From the NCBI GenBank assembly GCA_002803225.1, contig NXFV01001009.1:1-32304 (forward strand): a DNA stretch of 32,304 bases. Reading direction: 5' to 3'. The translations under genes and the position numbers were made by a program. The notes below the pieces were generated by a model. It did not search any database. It worked only from the letters and a program-made list of their open reading frames with translations, and was not told where the DNA came from. Source of the stretch: Gamarada debralockiae. Its lineage: Eukaryota > Ascomycota > Leotiomycetes > Helotiales > Hyphodiscaceae. Shown one piece after another: positions 1 through 10,587 of this stretch (position 1 is its first letter; every line of letters begins with the position of its first letter).

Positions 1-467
1 AAGTCGACAAGTATTTTCTCTCACCTTCTTTATCTCGATTTTCGCCGCTTACATTCAATATATTGAATGAATTCAACGAGGCCTACGAGTAAGTTCCTCA
101 ATCGTATCCACCCCTAAACCTTGAATAGGCTCTTCTCTAATAATATATTCTTCAGGGCTCGTGAAAAGGCCCAGAAATCGGCTCAGAAAGCCGCTGCCGC
201 CAAGATCCGAAATGGCCCCAATACTATTACGGCCTTCGAGAAGTTTCCAAAGTTGCCAGCAGAGATCTGCTTAAAGTCTGGAGAATGGCCTTCCCGGACG
301 CACAAAAGGTAGAAATTCGTCTCACGACATATCCCTTAATACCGGCACCACACGGTACACAGTTTGATTTCATCGATCTGGTTTATGAGCACGTGGAAAT
401 GGGGTGGATATGCTTTCTGGAGTTTACAGGAATCAATGGCTATTTGTTTTTGACAGCGTTCTTTTAA
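1..467 (+). pseudogene. 2EXR-family gene, 3' part, frameshifted (5' end off window)
   Basis: A reading frame enters at the window edge and runs to 88, where GTAAGT begins a probable 67-nt intron (89-155, branch-like CTCTAATAA, acceptor TTCAG). The next exon reads AREKAQKSAQKAAAAK and then FEKFPKLPAEI, the opening of the 2EXR domain (F-x-x-LP-x-E-I/L). Around 268-273 the frame breaks: the continuation VWRMAFPDAQKVEIR, which is the rest of the motif, lies one base out of phase from about 274. A single-base deletion explains this. The shifted frame stops at 467 with no recognisable remainder of the domain. 2EXR proteins are an expanded fungal family without an established biochemical role. I see a broken copy; its function is unknown. 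Confidence 0.75.
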
Positions 468-479
468 AATGTCAGCTAT

Positions 480-940
480 TTTCTTTAGAGGTGTTAGGAA
501 GTCATCTGGCCTCGGTCAATCTTTTCATCTTGCGACATTCTGTTCAGGGAATATTCTAGGATAGGAAGAAGTTAGCACTTAGCCTCATAGGTTCGTGGTA
601 GATATGAACGTTTCAAACGATGCTGACATCATGAACCCCGCTGCAAAATCTGAATTGATGTTCTCCCGGAGACGCGATAGTGCAAGGCAAGTTGTCTCGG
701 TGTGATTTCTTCGAGGGGAACAAGGTAGGAAAGATCTCCATGTGATGAACTACAGATGTGAGCGATTCAGTCGAAGAAGGACACTTTCAAGGGCAGCGAG
801 CTTGCAAGGACACGCTAGTGGGAGTTTAAAGTAGGTGTGGAAAGCTTCTACAACAGCTATTATATCACAGGGAAAACTCAATGGAGTTATTACAATCCTG
901 CCAACTCATTATCCTCTACGACCCGTACCTCAAATTCATT
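480..940. other. No recognised feature
   Basis: Neither strand carries an open frame or motif that I recognise. It may contain further decayed 3' sequence of the 2EXR copy upstream, but I cannot align any to the family. Confidence 0.4.
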
Positions 941-943
941 CTC

Positions 944-1744
944 CTACTGCCTCTCTGCTATAGCCTCCTTGAATAAATGACTAATCCTTCTCTTCAAATT
1001 CAACCACTTTCTCTCATCATCACTTCGGTTCACCTCAAGTAGAAGGTTATGTGCAAAGACAACTACAAAGATGAGGCTCTGCAACAGGCTTGCATCAAGA
1101 CCAGATCGTTTCGAAAATATCGCGAAGAATTCTGGGACCGCGGCATCCTTGAACTCTCTTGATGGGAGGGGGTTCTGGAAGTCGATTTCGCCGTCGGCCT
1201 TCTGCAGGAATAGCTTGATTTTGGGCGGTTCTTGGGAGGTGAGGCTAGATGTAATTTGGTGGTCATTAGAGGCTGATTGGTTGACCACATGCGATGTGGT
1301 GGCAGGGGACTGAGGTAGGGTCTCATGAGTATTTGGGTCCTCAATACTGAAAGAAGATAGACCGTACGACTTGCTCACTGGCGGTAGTGGGTTGGACTGG
1401 GTTTTCCGATATGATTCATAGGAGAACCTCTCGAATTTTCTTCGAAGTGACGTTCGACTTCGGTGGTGGAAACGTCTCTGGCTCTCTCAGCTGTACCAGT
1501 GCCGTTGACAGCTGGTGTTTTGCGATTAGTAGGATGCATATGAACATTATTGACCAGCTCGTTCGTTCCCCGTAGACACATTCTGCTGTTTGGCTGTACT
1601 CAATGAGGAATTTCGAATAGAAGAGAATTGGGAGTGGTTATAGAAATCATATTTGGTCTTTGCACCTTGATGCTTCTTGTGTGTAGACTTGTGCAATCGA
1701 AATTCACCTCGAGACCAATCAAGAGTGAAGAGCACACACGGCAA
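944..1744 (-). CDS. Hypothetical spliced coding fragment, no ATG found
   Basis: The clearest part is the exon ending at 944, which encodes a low-complexity Ser/Thr/Gln-rich stretch and then a compact C-terminal segment (EPPKIKLFLQKADGEIDF, then EFKDAAVPEFFAIFSKRSGL, ending LKRRISHLFKEAIAERQ). It looks like a small folded domain; I know of no function. The frame has no ATG, so an upstream exon is needed. A candidate lies at 1547-1744 in the same frame (GEFRLHKSTHKKHQGAKTK). Between them is a good branch site (TACTAAT, about 1530) with a CAG acceptor, but I could not join all pieces without a stop. It is either a real multi-exon gene whose 5' end I cannot resolve, or a fragment. Confidence 0.35.
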
Positions 1745-2600
1745 CCGATGAAGGAGCCCGAAGGTATTTGAAGTGACTTGCTTCGAGGGCTTAAAGCTAC
1801 CTACTCAAGCTCAAGCTCACAGCGATAAGCTTGTGATTTTAGGAGAGCAAAGACAAATAAATCCATCCAAAAGGCCTTATACACTGTGATATGTGACGTT
1901 GGCTGTTACGGGAGGTTGTCGGGTAGGAGATTTTTGCAATCAGAGGTGATCATTTCTCGAGGTAGCCGTGCAGCTGTTTGTCAACGAGGCCGTTTGTTGA
2001 CGAGGAGGTTGCGGAAGTAGAGGTGATGGGTCAGATTCTGGGGACCAGAATGAGAGGCTCATTGTTAAATGCAAGCTGGATTGTTTAGAATAAGACAGAG
2101 GCGTAGGCCAGATTCTGAGCATGAACTTGAACCTCTGGCATAGCAAAATTGAAGACGAGCCTGGATCGAACTACAGGGTGAAGCCAAAACTTTGCCAGAA
2201 CTAAGCAAAATCGATCCAAAAATGTACAAGCCAAAAGTTAACCATCGCGTCTGATTGGTCAAGCCAAAATCGGATGGATGGATGGATTTTTTTTTGGCCA
2301 CTCTAAGCCTAAAGGGCACTAGGACAGTACATGTCCCATGATTTTTTTTCCTTCGCTTCCGCACGGTTTCCTGAAAGCCCATACATATCCCTCTTTTTGC
2401 TCTATCTAATTTCAATTGTGCCTTAATCTACGGGATCTCGTGTATTGTTAGTAGTAAGTGATCTTGGAGACCATTTCTCCAAGTGTTCGGTGTCTTATTG
2501 TCGGCGATTGAAGCAAGACCTGCTAATTTCACAAGGGTGCATTGGGGCTTAGTCGGGAATGGAAGGAGTGGGGAGTTTGCCGCTATTAGTTGTTCATTAG
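1745..2600. other. No recognised gene; short GGAT repeat and T-run
   Basis: A short tandem GGAT tract at about 2272-2286 runs into a T-rich stretch. The open frames here show no family resemblance. Confidence 0.4.
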
Positions 2601-2609
2601 GGGTTCTGT

Positions 2610-3560
2610 CTCTGTGTCGAGTCGTCTTGTATCATTGCATATATGACTGTTGCTCGAACCGTGTTTATGTCCGGGGGCCCATCAGTCTGGATTAGGGAGT
2701 GATTTTCCTAAGAAGAAGGATAAGTTACCTCTTCTTGTGTTTGTCTGCTCTAGCATTTGTGTTTAGTATACCTCCATCTTACACATCGGAAGAGAAAATG
2801 CTTGATCATTTCTACTGCTTGTCTGCAGGCGCATTACTCTAATTACACTGCTTCAATTCGGTAGAGGCATCCATTAAGTCATGCCATTCCTATTCGGAGC
2901 TATGCTAATATGTTCGCCTCTTGGCGGTTTAAAGTATGGTACAGGAGGCGAGTGTAATTGCCTGGCAGTGCTGCGTCCATTTGTTTTGAGTATTTTCCCA
3001 TTCCTACTAGTGGTGCCTTCATTTCCCTTTGCATTACCTTTGCGGTGCTTATAGTTGTAGATTTGGCTTGGCAGGACTGTCCTTCTAGAACCTGGCCTGG
3101 CTCCGTAACCCGCCGTGCTACCTCCTTTGCTATCTTGCTTAGGTCAAATCCCCTTGGGATAGGATCTATACCATGGAGACAGAGTTGCCTCCTTTCCTTA
3201 GCGTGAGGACTACCTCGTAGATCTCTCCGATTTTGGCCTGACCCGATTGATGTTTCAGCTGGCTAATAGCCTTAAAGGCACCCTAATTGCTAGTAAAGAC
3301 GGTGATCTGCTGTCCCACCAGATGTGACAGCAAGCGCCTCACTGCTATCAAGCTCGCTCCAACCTCTGCCATGTACGGATTGTTTTCAGTCCTGCTTCCC
3401 AATGTGACTGACAGGTACAGAATTATATTGCAAATCTATAAACTATAATACAAGTACGGCCAGCGACTTTTCTACTAGGCTTTCCCTTAGCGACCAAGAC
3501 TCTTGCTAACAGGCTTACTTTTTTCCTTTCAAGAGGGTCGGTCTGGACAACAACCTTCCC
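2610..3560 (-). mobile_element. Decayed non-LTR retrotransposon, RNase H and C-terminal end of ORF2
   Basis: Read on the minus strand in shifting frames, the region gives the RNase H part common in fungal LINE-type elements: VTLGSRTENNPYMAE, then QQITVFTSN, then KHQSGQAKIGEIYE. The C-terminal tail follows with GKYSKQMDAALPG and a CCHC-type motif, CAC...H-FLF-RC, near 2800-2840. It ends in NTRRGNLSFFLG and INTVRATVIYAM. In-frame stops interrupt it, for example after ANILA, GMA, IEAV and LE; several fit CAA/CAG-to-TAA/TAG or CGA-to-TGA changes. No reverse-transcriptase core motif was found upstream (above 3560), so the copy is 5'-truncated or too decayed to read. It is probably Tad-like, though the clade is not proven. 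It is certainly inactive. Confidence 0.75.
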
Positions 3561-4190
3561 TCACGCCTCCTGCCTTATTTGCTCCTTAAGCCTATGTTAA
3601 CGCACAGCCCACTACTCCGTTCTACCTACAGACCGACACGCGCACCCGTCCTCTCAAGCCATATAGAAGGTATTGTTTCCTGTTACTAGGCTATTGCGAC
3701 CATTATATGCTACGCCCCATGATTGTAAACCACTGCTACCTTGCCACGTCTCCCCTCACAGCAAGGCCGGCTGTGTCTTGTAGAGGTTGCCCTATTTTAC
3801 TTACACCCCTACCAGGCATCGTAGTATAGCGTTTCCCCCCTACTAACCAATACGCCACTTCCATCAATCTTTCTTTGGAAGCCAAGAATCTCGCATTGAG
3901 CTGATTGTCCAGCATGAAGTAGAGAAATAGGCACCCAATGGAAACAGTCAGCAATCAGATTGCCTTCCACTGGCGATTGCAGCGCCTGATTTCTTTACCC
4001 CAACGGAAATGCCATAGGCGACTACGCGTCCGAATATCTGCGCAATCCGTTGAAGCTGAACCATATTTCTGTTCAGCGACAGAGCTGACGGAGGGCGGGG
4101 GAGGGGATGAGCTAACCGAATACGATAATTGGCCCGAATGCGTTTGCGTGCTTCTCGTACAGTAACCATCTTTGCCACACTCGCTCCCCT
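3561..4190. other. Unresolved sequence next to the retrotransposon relic
   Basis: A minus-strand frame at 3736-3954 (with SIGCLFLYFMLDNQLNARF) is open, but I recognise no family in it. It could be upstream sequence of the retrotransposon or an unrelated insertion. Confidence 0.3.
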
Positions 4191-4197
4191 GTCGACA

Positions 4198-5193
4198 TCA
4201 CACCTTCTGCTGAGCGGTCCTGTGATGACCTGTTTGGTCTGACTCTATGCTCCGGGGCTCGATGTGCGCTGTCTTGACATTCCATTCAGCGGCCTCCTCA
4301 TGCTTGACTCTAGAAGGATCGAGTCTTCCGGTGCCGGCATCAACGCTATAATTAGCGCCATGACAGTAACTTTGCAGGATTCCGCCTGCGTCAGGATGGT
4401 ATATATTGCCTCCAGCAGAGCTCCGGGTGCAATAGGCAGAGTTGTTGCCTTGGACAACGTAGAGTAGTTGGTTGAGTATGTTGAACTCCATTTTGAGCTT
4501 GATGCTGTACACGGCAGTCTTGTAGGTGGTCTGGATGTCAAAGTTGTTGGTGTACTCAGTGATGAGTAGGGAGATGTCCAGGAGGACAATGAGGATGTTG
4601 ATGAGGATGAGATGCCTAATAACCTTCCGCTCATTTGGACCTTTCATCATGAGGACTGGTTTCAGAGTACGCATCGTCTCCCAGACGTAGAGTCCAGAAA
4701 TAATGAATTCTTGAATGCAAAAGCCGGTCAGCTGGATCTTCTCGTAGACGATGAATGGCTGGAGGAGATTTGCGTCGCCCAAGTTGCTGCCAAGAAAAAG
4801 TACCGTCACCGGGAAGTGAAGGATGCAGACGTTCGTGATAATCATAATGAGCACCCAATGAATTTTTCTATCGTCGCTAACCACAAGATGCAGGCGGGAG
4901 TACAGAACGACGGCTTGTCCTGTAACCATGGCATACCAGCCGATGACAGTGACAACGCACATGGGGAAATCTGGGGCCAGCTGGAAGTAGCGCAATAGAA
5001 CGGCCACGGCGTGGACGGGAATCCCCACTGAGGCCACAAGCATGCTCCAGAAGTATAAACCATTGCGGCGCTTGAAGGTGTTGAAGATAAAGACGATGAT
5101 TTCGATGACGTTGAAACACGTGATTGCGAAGAACCCCGCAATTACCATAGCGACAGGGAGAGACACTGAAATTGACCCTGTCTCGCCGGCCAT
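4198..5193 (-). CDS. Seven-helix integral membrane protein, DUF7703 family
   Basis: A single 331-residue frame starts at ATG 5193. Seven hydrophobic segments are visible at about residues 12-36, 46-70, 76-98, 112-136, 152-172, 192-212 and 222-246. Family-like stretches include RRNGLYFWSMLVAS, GWYAMVTGQAVVLYSRLHLVV, EKIQLTGFCIQEFIISGLY and YSIKLKMEFNILNQLL. These match the fungal DUF7703 proteins, which resemble seven-transmembrane receptors in layout but have no demonstrated ligand or role. The tail after NQLLYVV (about 80 residues) is hydrophilic and not conserved as far as I know; an intron near its start is possible but not required. The protein would sit in a membrane, probably the plasma membrane. 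It looks intact, unlike most of its neighbours. Confidence 0.85.
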   Translation of the reverse strand: MAGETGSISVSLPVAMVIAGFFAITCFNVIEIIVFIFNTFKRRNGLYFWSMLVASVGIPVHAVAVLLRYFQLAPDFPMCVVTVIGWYAMVTGQAVVLYSRLHLVVSDDRKIHWVLIMIITNVCILHFPVTVLFLGSNLGDANLLQPFIVYEKIQLTGFCIQEFIISGLYVWETMRTLKPVLMMKGPNERKVIRHLILINILIVLLDISLLITEYTNNFDIQTTYKTAVYSIKLKMEFNILNQLLYVVQGNNSAYCTRSSAGGNIYHPDAGGILQSYCHGANYSVDAGTGRLDPSRVKHEEAAEWNVKTAHIEPRSIESDQTGHHRTAQQKV

Positions 5194-6300
5194 GTCGTCG
5201 AATGCGATGTCAAGGCAAGAGTCGAGCCTTAGAAACAGCGCAAATGTGTAGAATAGCGAAGTCGAACAAAGAATAAATATATAGAAGGCATTTATGCGGT
5301 CAGAGTTTCAGGGGCGTGCTTCAAACCAAGCATGCTACTGAAGAGCCGGCCCGACGACTCGGCTTCATCCCCACACCGCCGTCCCTGTAACGCATCAACC
5401 CGTCATCGAACCACTTACAACTGATCGCCAGGAGTGGCGTCTTGGTAGGACGAATAATCACCAGGGGTAGGCTGCCATCACAAGCCACGAGAAGTCCGGT
5501 CGTATTTGAATCCCAAAAGCCAATGATCTGCAACTTTTGGCTCGGCTGTCTTGCCTCTTTAGACCAAAAACCTCGTAAGAAAATTCGATAGACCATCTAC
5601 GCTAGTGGGATCAATGATTTGTTGCCAATAGTTTTGTGCTGCGAGATAGCGGCAGGTAATGCGGGGAATCCGGGAAATTCGCTCTGTGCCGTGCCCTGAA
5701 TGGTGGCTTGCTATATATGAGACTGTTATTTGCTACTTGGTCACACCGAGACCTTTGGTGGCTTAATCCTGTGAGTTACACGTTCAGCGATATTTTTGGT
5801 AATAGAGTAAGAATATTAGATGCAAGTGTTACGGCCACGCTATTAAAATGGTATACATATTTTCAATCAACTTCCTCTCCTTATTTCCTTCCGAATATCT
5901 CTGAAATCTTGTTGACACTTCTTTCCGAAAATGGATGTCCTAGACTATAACTCCCATTATGCACTATTTTCGGCAGGATTTGCAAGCATACACTTCTGCC
6001 AGGCAAGTCTGCTGTCATTGCACACCTTAGAAGGTATTTATCTCACATGAGGGAGAGTTAGTACAATAAGCTGGTTCGAGAAACCCCTTTTTGGCCTTGT
6101 CACATATCTGGGGTATGGTCCAAGTTGGACTTCCCGTTGTTGACCACTGTGCAAATTTTGGGAGCAGGCTCGGCCGGATATTGTGGTGAGGGGTAACCTG
6201 GCGATCTTTCTCCGCCACAGCACGACACTTACCGATACGCACGTTGAATCGGCGACATCCCAATTGTCTTTAAGCAGAAGATTTGCTGATGGAGGAGGTG
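5194..6300. other. Upstream region of the DUF7703 gene and unassigned sequence
   Basis: It should contain the promoter of the minus-strand membrane-protein gene. A 91-codon minus frame at 5321-5596 has an ATG but no recognised family and is not called as a gene. Confidence 0.35.
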
Positions 6301-6309
6301 GATGGCCGG

Positions 6310-6397
6310 TATCCCTTGGTCTGTCGTCGCTTGCCACAACGCTAACCCGTGATAGGTCAGGTTAGTGTTGTGGCAAGCGACGACAGACCAAGGGATA
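6310..6397. repeat. Long inverted repeat, 38-bp arms, 12-bp spacer
   Basis: The left arm (6310-6347) and right arm (6360-6397) are reverse complements over 38 bp with one mismatch, at 6341 (G where A is needed). The arm begins TATCCCTTGGTCTGTCG and ends CTAACC; the spacer is CGTGATAGGTCA. Outside the arms, both flanks carry a CCGG-containing stretch (GATGGCCGG on the left, TTTCCGGTCAGC on the right) that pairs imperfectly, so the original inverted unit may have been longer. The single mismatch is a transition. No coding role is evident. Confidence 0.9.
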
Positions 6398-6840
6398 GCG
6401 ATTTCCGGTCAGCATTCACTTCAAATGAAACACAGTGCTGCTTCCAAACCCATATACGCGGTCCGCCTCATCTTTATTTATATAGAGATAGTTTCATTCT
6501 CAATGATGAAGTCAACTCGATCCAATTATTCAAAGTCAGATACTTCTTTACTGTCAAAACTCGTGATCATTTCTTGTACTCCTTCACTCTCATTCAAAAA
6601 CGTTCAACCATGAATCCGAACACGTTTGATCAAGATTTGTCCCAGAACAAACAGTCCAATTTGAGGTCGACTAACATAGCCCATCGTCCTCGCTAGCATT
6701 CTTATTGGACTTCAGTTCGTTTCCAAGTGGAAGAAGCGCTGTCACGGGGCGAATGCAAAGTGTGCAGTGCAAAAGCTCGTTTGTATTACAAGAAGAATTA
6801 GCTAAAGAAGAAAAGAGAAGAAGAATCTGCTTCTTAGAAA
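6398..6840. other. No recognised gene
   Basis: Overlapping open frames run rightward out of the inverted repeat (6349-6696), but they have no recognised domain and probably reflect chance. Confidence 0.35.
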
Positions 6841-7170
6841 TTAGGGGGTGTCGCGGCCGCTAGTGGCAGCGGCACGAACTGTGCGCCTGTTCACGTGACA
6901 GCGCAGGCGCTTTAGCCCGCCCAAAGCATAACATCGGGTGCAACCCGTCACATGACCTCTTACTTAAATTTCAAAGGGACCCTTGTGATAGCCTTACATA
7001 GATCATCATCGAATCCTCCGCCGGCATAATCTTCGCCTGCCTACTAACCTTTACGCCTCTCTTGCGCTCTATAAATATCTCTCGCAAAATAAAATCATCT
7101 ACCTCGTCCCTCTCTAGATACATCAAAGAGATAACGCAATCGGCAGTAGTGGTGCTAGAAATGGAAGCAA
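6841..7170 (+). mobile_element. Possible solo LTR or LTR/leader of a decayed LTR retrotransposon
   Basis: A purine tract (AAATTAGGGGG) stands directly before TGTCGCGGCCGC, a plausible polypurine tract and LTR start. A GC-rich block with CACGTGAC follows, then a TATAAATA-like box at about 7070, and at about 7148-7160 TGGTGCTAGAA, which could be a primer-binding site before ATGGAAGC. I could not find a second LTR copy or internal polymerase motifs, and the 3' boundary is uncertain. The call rests on layout alone. Confidence 0.25.
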
Positions 7171-8030
7171 GCATTCATAGTTTAAGTACAGTACTTAAAT
7201 GAGATTGTACTTCGAGATGAAGACTTGCAGCTAGACTATAGTATTGAGTTGGCAACCTATGTATATTATATAGATAGTAGGAAAGGGAGAGTAAGGACAG
7301 TCAAGGGAGTAGTGACGAGATTCTGCTAAAAGGTATTCAGAAACAAATAGAGGTAGAGTAAAGAGGGGAGAGGAAGTAAGTTGGGAGGAGGATTATTTTA
7401 TGCTTTATCGCCCTGGTCTTTGGCAGGAAGCTGGCTAACCCTTCAACATATTCACAAAAGCGCACAGCTGGGAGCTTACTATCTGATATCCTGTGGTATT
7501 TTCCTCCAGGATCATTCCAATGGAGAAAATAGATGGTTTATATGTTTTTGGAATAGTAATCCTTGTAGCTGCTATGTGACCGTATTGGGCTTATTTAATA
7601 CTCCCGTATTATCTATATTACTCTTTAGCTCACTTCAATTCAGTCACTCAGATATGTTGGTCTTCTCGACGAGAAATAGGAGTAGAAGCAGTGAAGACCA
7701 GCCTGATTTACAGACAAGATCCACAGGAGTACAAGGGTCAAATATTACTTTACCTGCCCTAGGAATATGCCCGATTCTGGGGTACAGTTAAGTCTCCGTG
7801 CAATGCCCAGCCACGCGCTATGCTGTCCGCAATTTGCCAGATTATTCCTTAGGAAATCTTTTCCTGGAGCCGCTAACCTTACATCAACCCAATGGTGCTT
7901 AGTGGATTACTCCAGATTGCGGGTTTTGTACGAATCCGAAGCTTTCGATCCGAAAGTGTTTTAAAGATTGGCAAATTATTCACAGTTAGCAGCCACATCG
8001 TACAGGGGTAGAATGTCGGATCGGCTGGGA
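7171..8030. other. No recognised gene
   Basis: A purine-rich tract at about 7280-7380 is followed by a 136-codon open frame (7381-7791) without an ATG start and without family resemblance. It may be old transposon sequence. Confidence 0.3.
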
Positions 8031-8031
8031 A

Positions 8032-8391
8032 CAGTCAAAACTGGTTACACCGGAACGTTATATATCTGATTCCTCTTTATTTCAGCCGCAGTCTTCGGAT
8101 TCCACGATTTTTAGGTGAGTATATCGGAATCCTCCTTATATGCTATATCGGAATGCTTTCTTGGAATTTTTGTTAGTGTTCCGATATAAAAAGGTAGGAA
8201 ATATAGGGGGGGGTCAGAGCAGAAAACCCTAAATTTTGGCCTAATCTAGGAGTCTCGGCCTGGATTTTACTGCCTGGATCGGAGTTTCTGCCTGAAACTA
8301 TGATTAGTCAATACCTTGATTTATCGGAAATCCTGAATATATCGGATTGAGAAGCTCTGATTTTACGTTCCGGTATATCCAGTTTTGACTG
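8032..8391. mobile_element. MITE with pogo/Tc1-mariner-like terminal inverted repeats
   Basis: The left end starts CAGTCAAAACTGG then CCGGAACGT. The right end, reverse-complemented from 8391, reads the same over 27 positions with two mismatches. TA follows the right end (8392-8393); the left flank is AA, which would be a mutated TA target site. The interior of about 300 bp has no coding potential but holds several TATATCGGA-type motifs in both orientations, typical of subterminal repeats. The size (360 bp), TIRs and TA flank suit a non-autonomous Tc1/mariner-pogo derivative. Its TIRs differ from those of the element at 12505-14352, so that element is not its source. Confidence 0.8.
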
Positions 8392-8393
8392 TA

Positions 8394-9185
8394 CTACCAA
8401 CGCTAACGAACGGGATCTGTTCCAAGCGACTTTTGCTGGAACAGAATCGGTTACGACGATTAGTATGATTGGGTTGATAATTAAGACAAGAAAAAGTATC
8501 TAAGCAATAGCCCGCAGACGAAGTCTTGTTACGAATCACAACAAGTACAGTATGGGTGATCGTTATGACTCGAATGCATTTTGTTAGCATTGGCTGAGAG
8601 GTGGCTGACATGCCACCTCCGTGTCACCAACATTTCCCGGCATCTACCGTGGCGTCAAAACGCCACTCCTGATAAATTTTTACTAGAGAATCGGGGTACC
8701 CGTCGGTCAGGCCGAATAGCTAGAGTCAGGAATACCAGATATAAGGAGTAGGTTAAGCCTTGAGGGGAAGATGGTAGACATCACGAATTGAAGATTTCAA
8801 GCGTATTTTGGACTAGCGGCATATGAACCACAGTATCAGGGCCCTCATAACAATAAATGGATTACTCTTCATTTGAGTAAAGCTTTCTCGCTTGCAAAGG
8901 GTGATATAAGGGTGACTTCCAACTCCCTAGCATTCAAAAAGCAGACATAAAATCAGGGCTGAAACATACAGTTTACTGATAAGCTTGAAACATAGGTAGC
9001 ACGAATTGGTACATACTTGGCTCAAGGCTCGTGGCCCTTGAGTCACGTGTTCCACCTCATTCACCTCCTTTCGTCTGCCCAAGACGATTAACTTCCCCAT
9101 CAGAGAATATTTTAAATTCATACTATATCAAGCGTTGAATTCATATAGAGCGTACGGTGACAGCAGGTGCCATCCAATCTTTCAT
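8394..9185. other. No gene recognised; two small hairpins
   Basis: Two short perfect hairpins lie close together: GAGGTGGC/GCCACCTC at 8598-8619 (6-nt loop) and GTGGCG/CGCCAC at 8649-8666 (6-nt loop). The rest shows no coding signal that I can recognise. Confidence 0.4.
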
Positions 9186-9840
9186 TCACCCTCCCCATCT
9201 CTCTAAGTATCCCTTAATTTCCTCCTTGTTCCACTGTAGCCGTGCCTCGACTGTCCCCTCGTATAGTTCCAATGTTATATTAGTTATCTCCACCTCCGGC
9301 ATCTTGAGCCCCAAAAGATAACTAGGTGCCGTTGTTCCCTCTTATCGCAAAAGATTCTGTCAGGCCAAATGTGCCACCAGTCGTTGTCCCAATATGGCTT
9401 CTCAAAAATGAACCTTGCATGCTGAATCCTATCCAAAGTCGCTCCACGGGCCCTAAGATACCTCATATCTTCTGAGTAGAATATAGATTCATTGAATACG
9501 TTAGTGTCAATAGACGGATTGTAGTAAATTGATTGAGGTTCAAGGGAGTTCTTCCAGGCAGCTGCAAGTACGTCAGGGGGGCAGTACCGAGGGTGCTCAA
9601 ATTCAAAGAGGACATAATATGGCGAAGAGTCTCGCTGCTGCTCTCTTAGTGGATATACAGGGCAACAGGCTGAGGTGTCCGGCTTTTGATATGATACTTA
9701 TAATCCTCGTCATTCCATGGATACCGAAGAAATGGTGATTGATGCTCGATTGATATATCCAACTTAATTTCTCAAGGGCCTGGGAAGTTTAAACGCCATA
9801 TCTGGACGCAAAGCTCAGCTGGTAACTTGGAAAATGATGC
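9186..9840 (-). pseudogene. 2EXR-family pseudogene
   Basis: The minus strand gives the diagnostic 2EXR start FSKLPAELCVQIWRLNFPGP, with a TGA immediately after at 9774-9772 (probably CGA to TGA), then EIKLDISIEHQ and KSRTPQPVALYIH. A TAA at 9648-9646 falls where the family has an Asn/Arg before ESRxETL. The frame shifts just after SSSETLRH. In the new frame EFEHPRYCPPD and the hallmark IYYNPSIDTNVF follow, then ARFIFEKPYWDNDWWHIW. A further shift near 9310-9340 leads to MPEVEITNITLELYEGTVEA and a TGA at 9188-9186. With two stops and at least two frame breaks the copy is dead. It faces opposite to the other four 2EXR copies. Confidence 0.8.
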
Positions 9841-10587
9841 TTCTTGACTATGTGACCCCAGCGTCATGGATTCTGAAGTAGATAGTCCTACTACATCTTG
9901 GGAGATGGTGACGCCAGCCATCGTATGTGATGAATGTCAAGAAATCTCGACGGCGTATTATGAAGATCGGCGAAGATGCAGAATCTTGACATTTTAAAGC
10001 CATTACTTCAAATCTAAGCTGAACAAATCTTCGCCAAAGAGGGTCGCTCTCTTCATTCGTTTGGTTGGAGTGACGTATGGTCAGGTCCTGGATTCGGTGT
10101 GACAAATCAGTAGTACACCAGGCCAAATAAATATCTCGTCAAAAGGACTCGAGAAAAGTAATATTCAGTGAAATCAAGACATTGGTTTTCAGAGGTTCTT
10201 TGTCTTTATTACAGGGTGTGTCGCTGCACTCCGCCAGGTAGATTTTCTGTTTACCTGATACGGCAGATGAAATTGCAAGTACGCGGCTAAAAGGGCCTGA
10301 GGCTTTTCTTTCGCTGCTTTCGGGAAACAAAGCTGAGAATACTTGAGTGGGAGGGTTCAAGCTCAAAATCAATTCTTCCAGGTCAATCAACCTGTGATTC
10401 ACGCTTCCTGTGAGAATCAAGACGAAATGGAGAGGAGTGATTGGTTACGATCGCCGTTTTGCAACTGCAGGGCGGTGACTCAACTTGGCTTGACTCATCC
10501 CTCAAAAATAAATTAAACCACTTCAACCAGAAGCAAACCAATTTCAATAACAGATTTTGGGGATATTTGTGCGCAATAAACATCCGC
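9841..10587. other. Spacer between the 2EXR pseudogene and the F-box-like gene
   Basis: Open minus-strand frames at 9848-10126 and 10139-10420 show no recognised domain, and the second lacks an ATG. The right part should hold the promoter of the gene starting at 10588; no clear TATA box stands out. Confidence 0.3.

Noticed and set aside
2272..2300. GGAT repeat and T-run as a functional element
   Set aside because: A simple-sequence tract of three to four units; nothing suggests a role.
4245..5141. Several frames of 75-129 codons on both strands
   Set aside because: Shadows of the DUF7703 gene; the seven hydrophobic segments lie only in the 4198-5193 frame.
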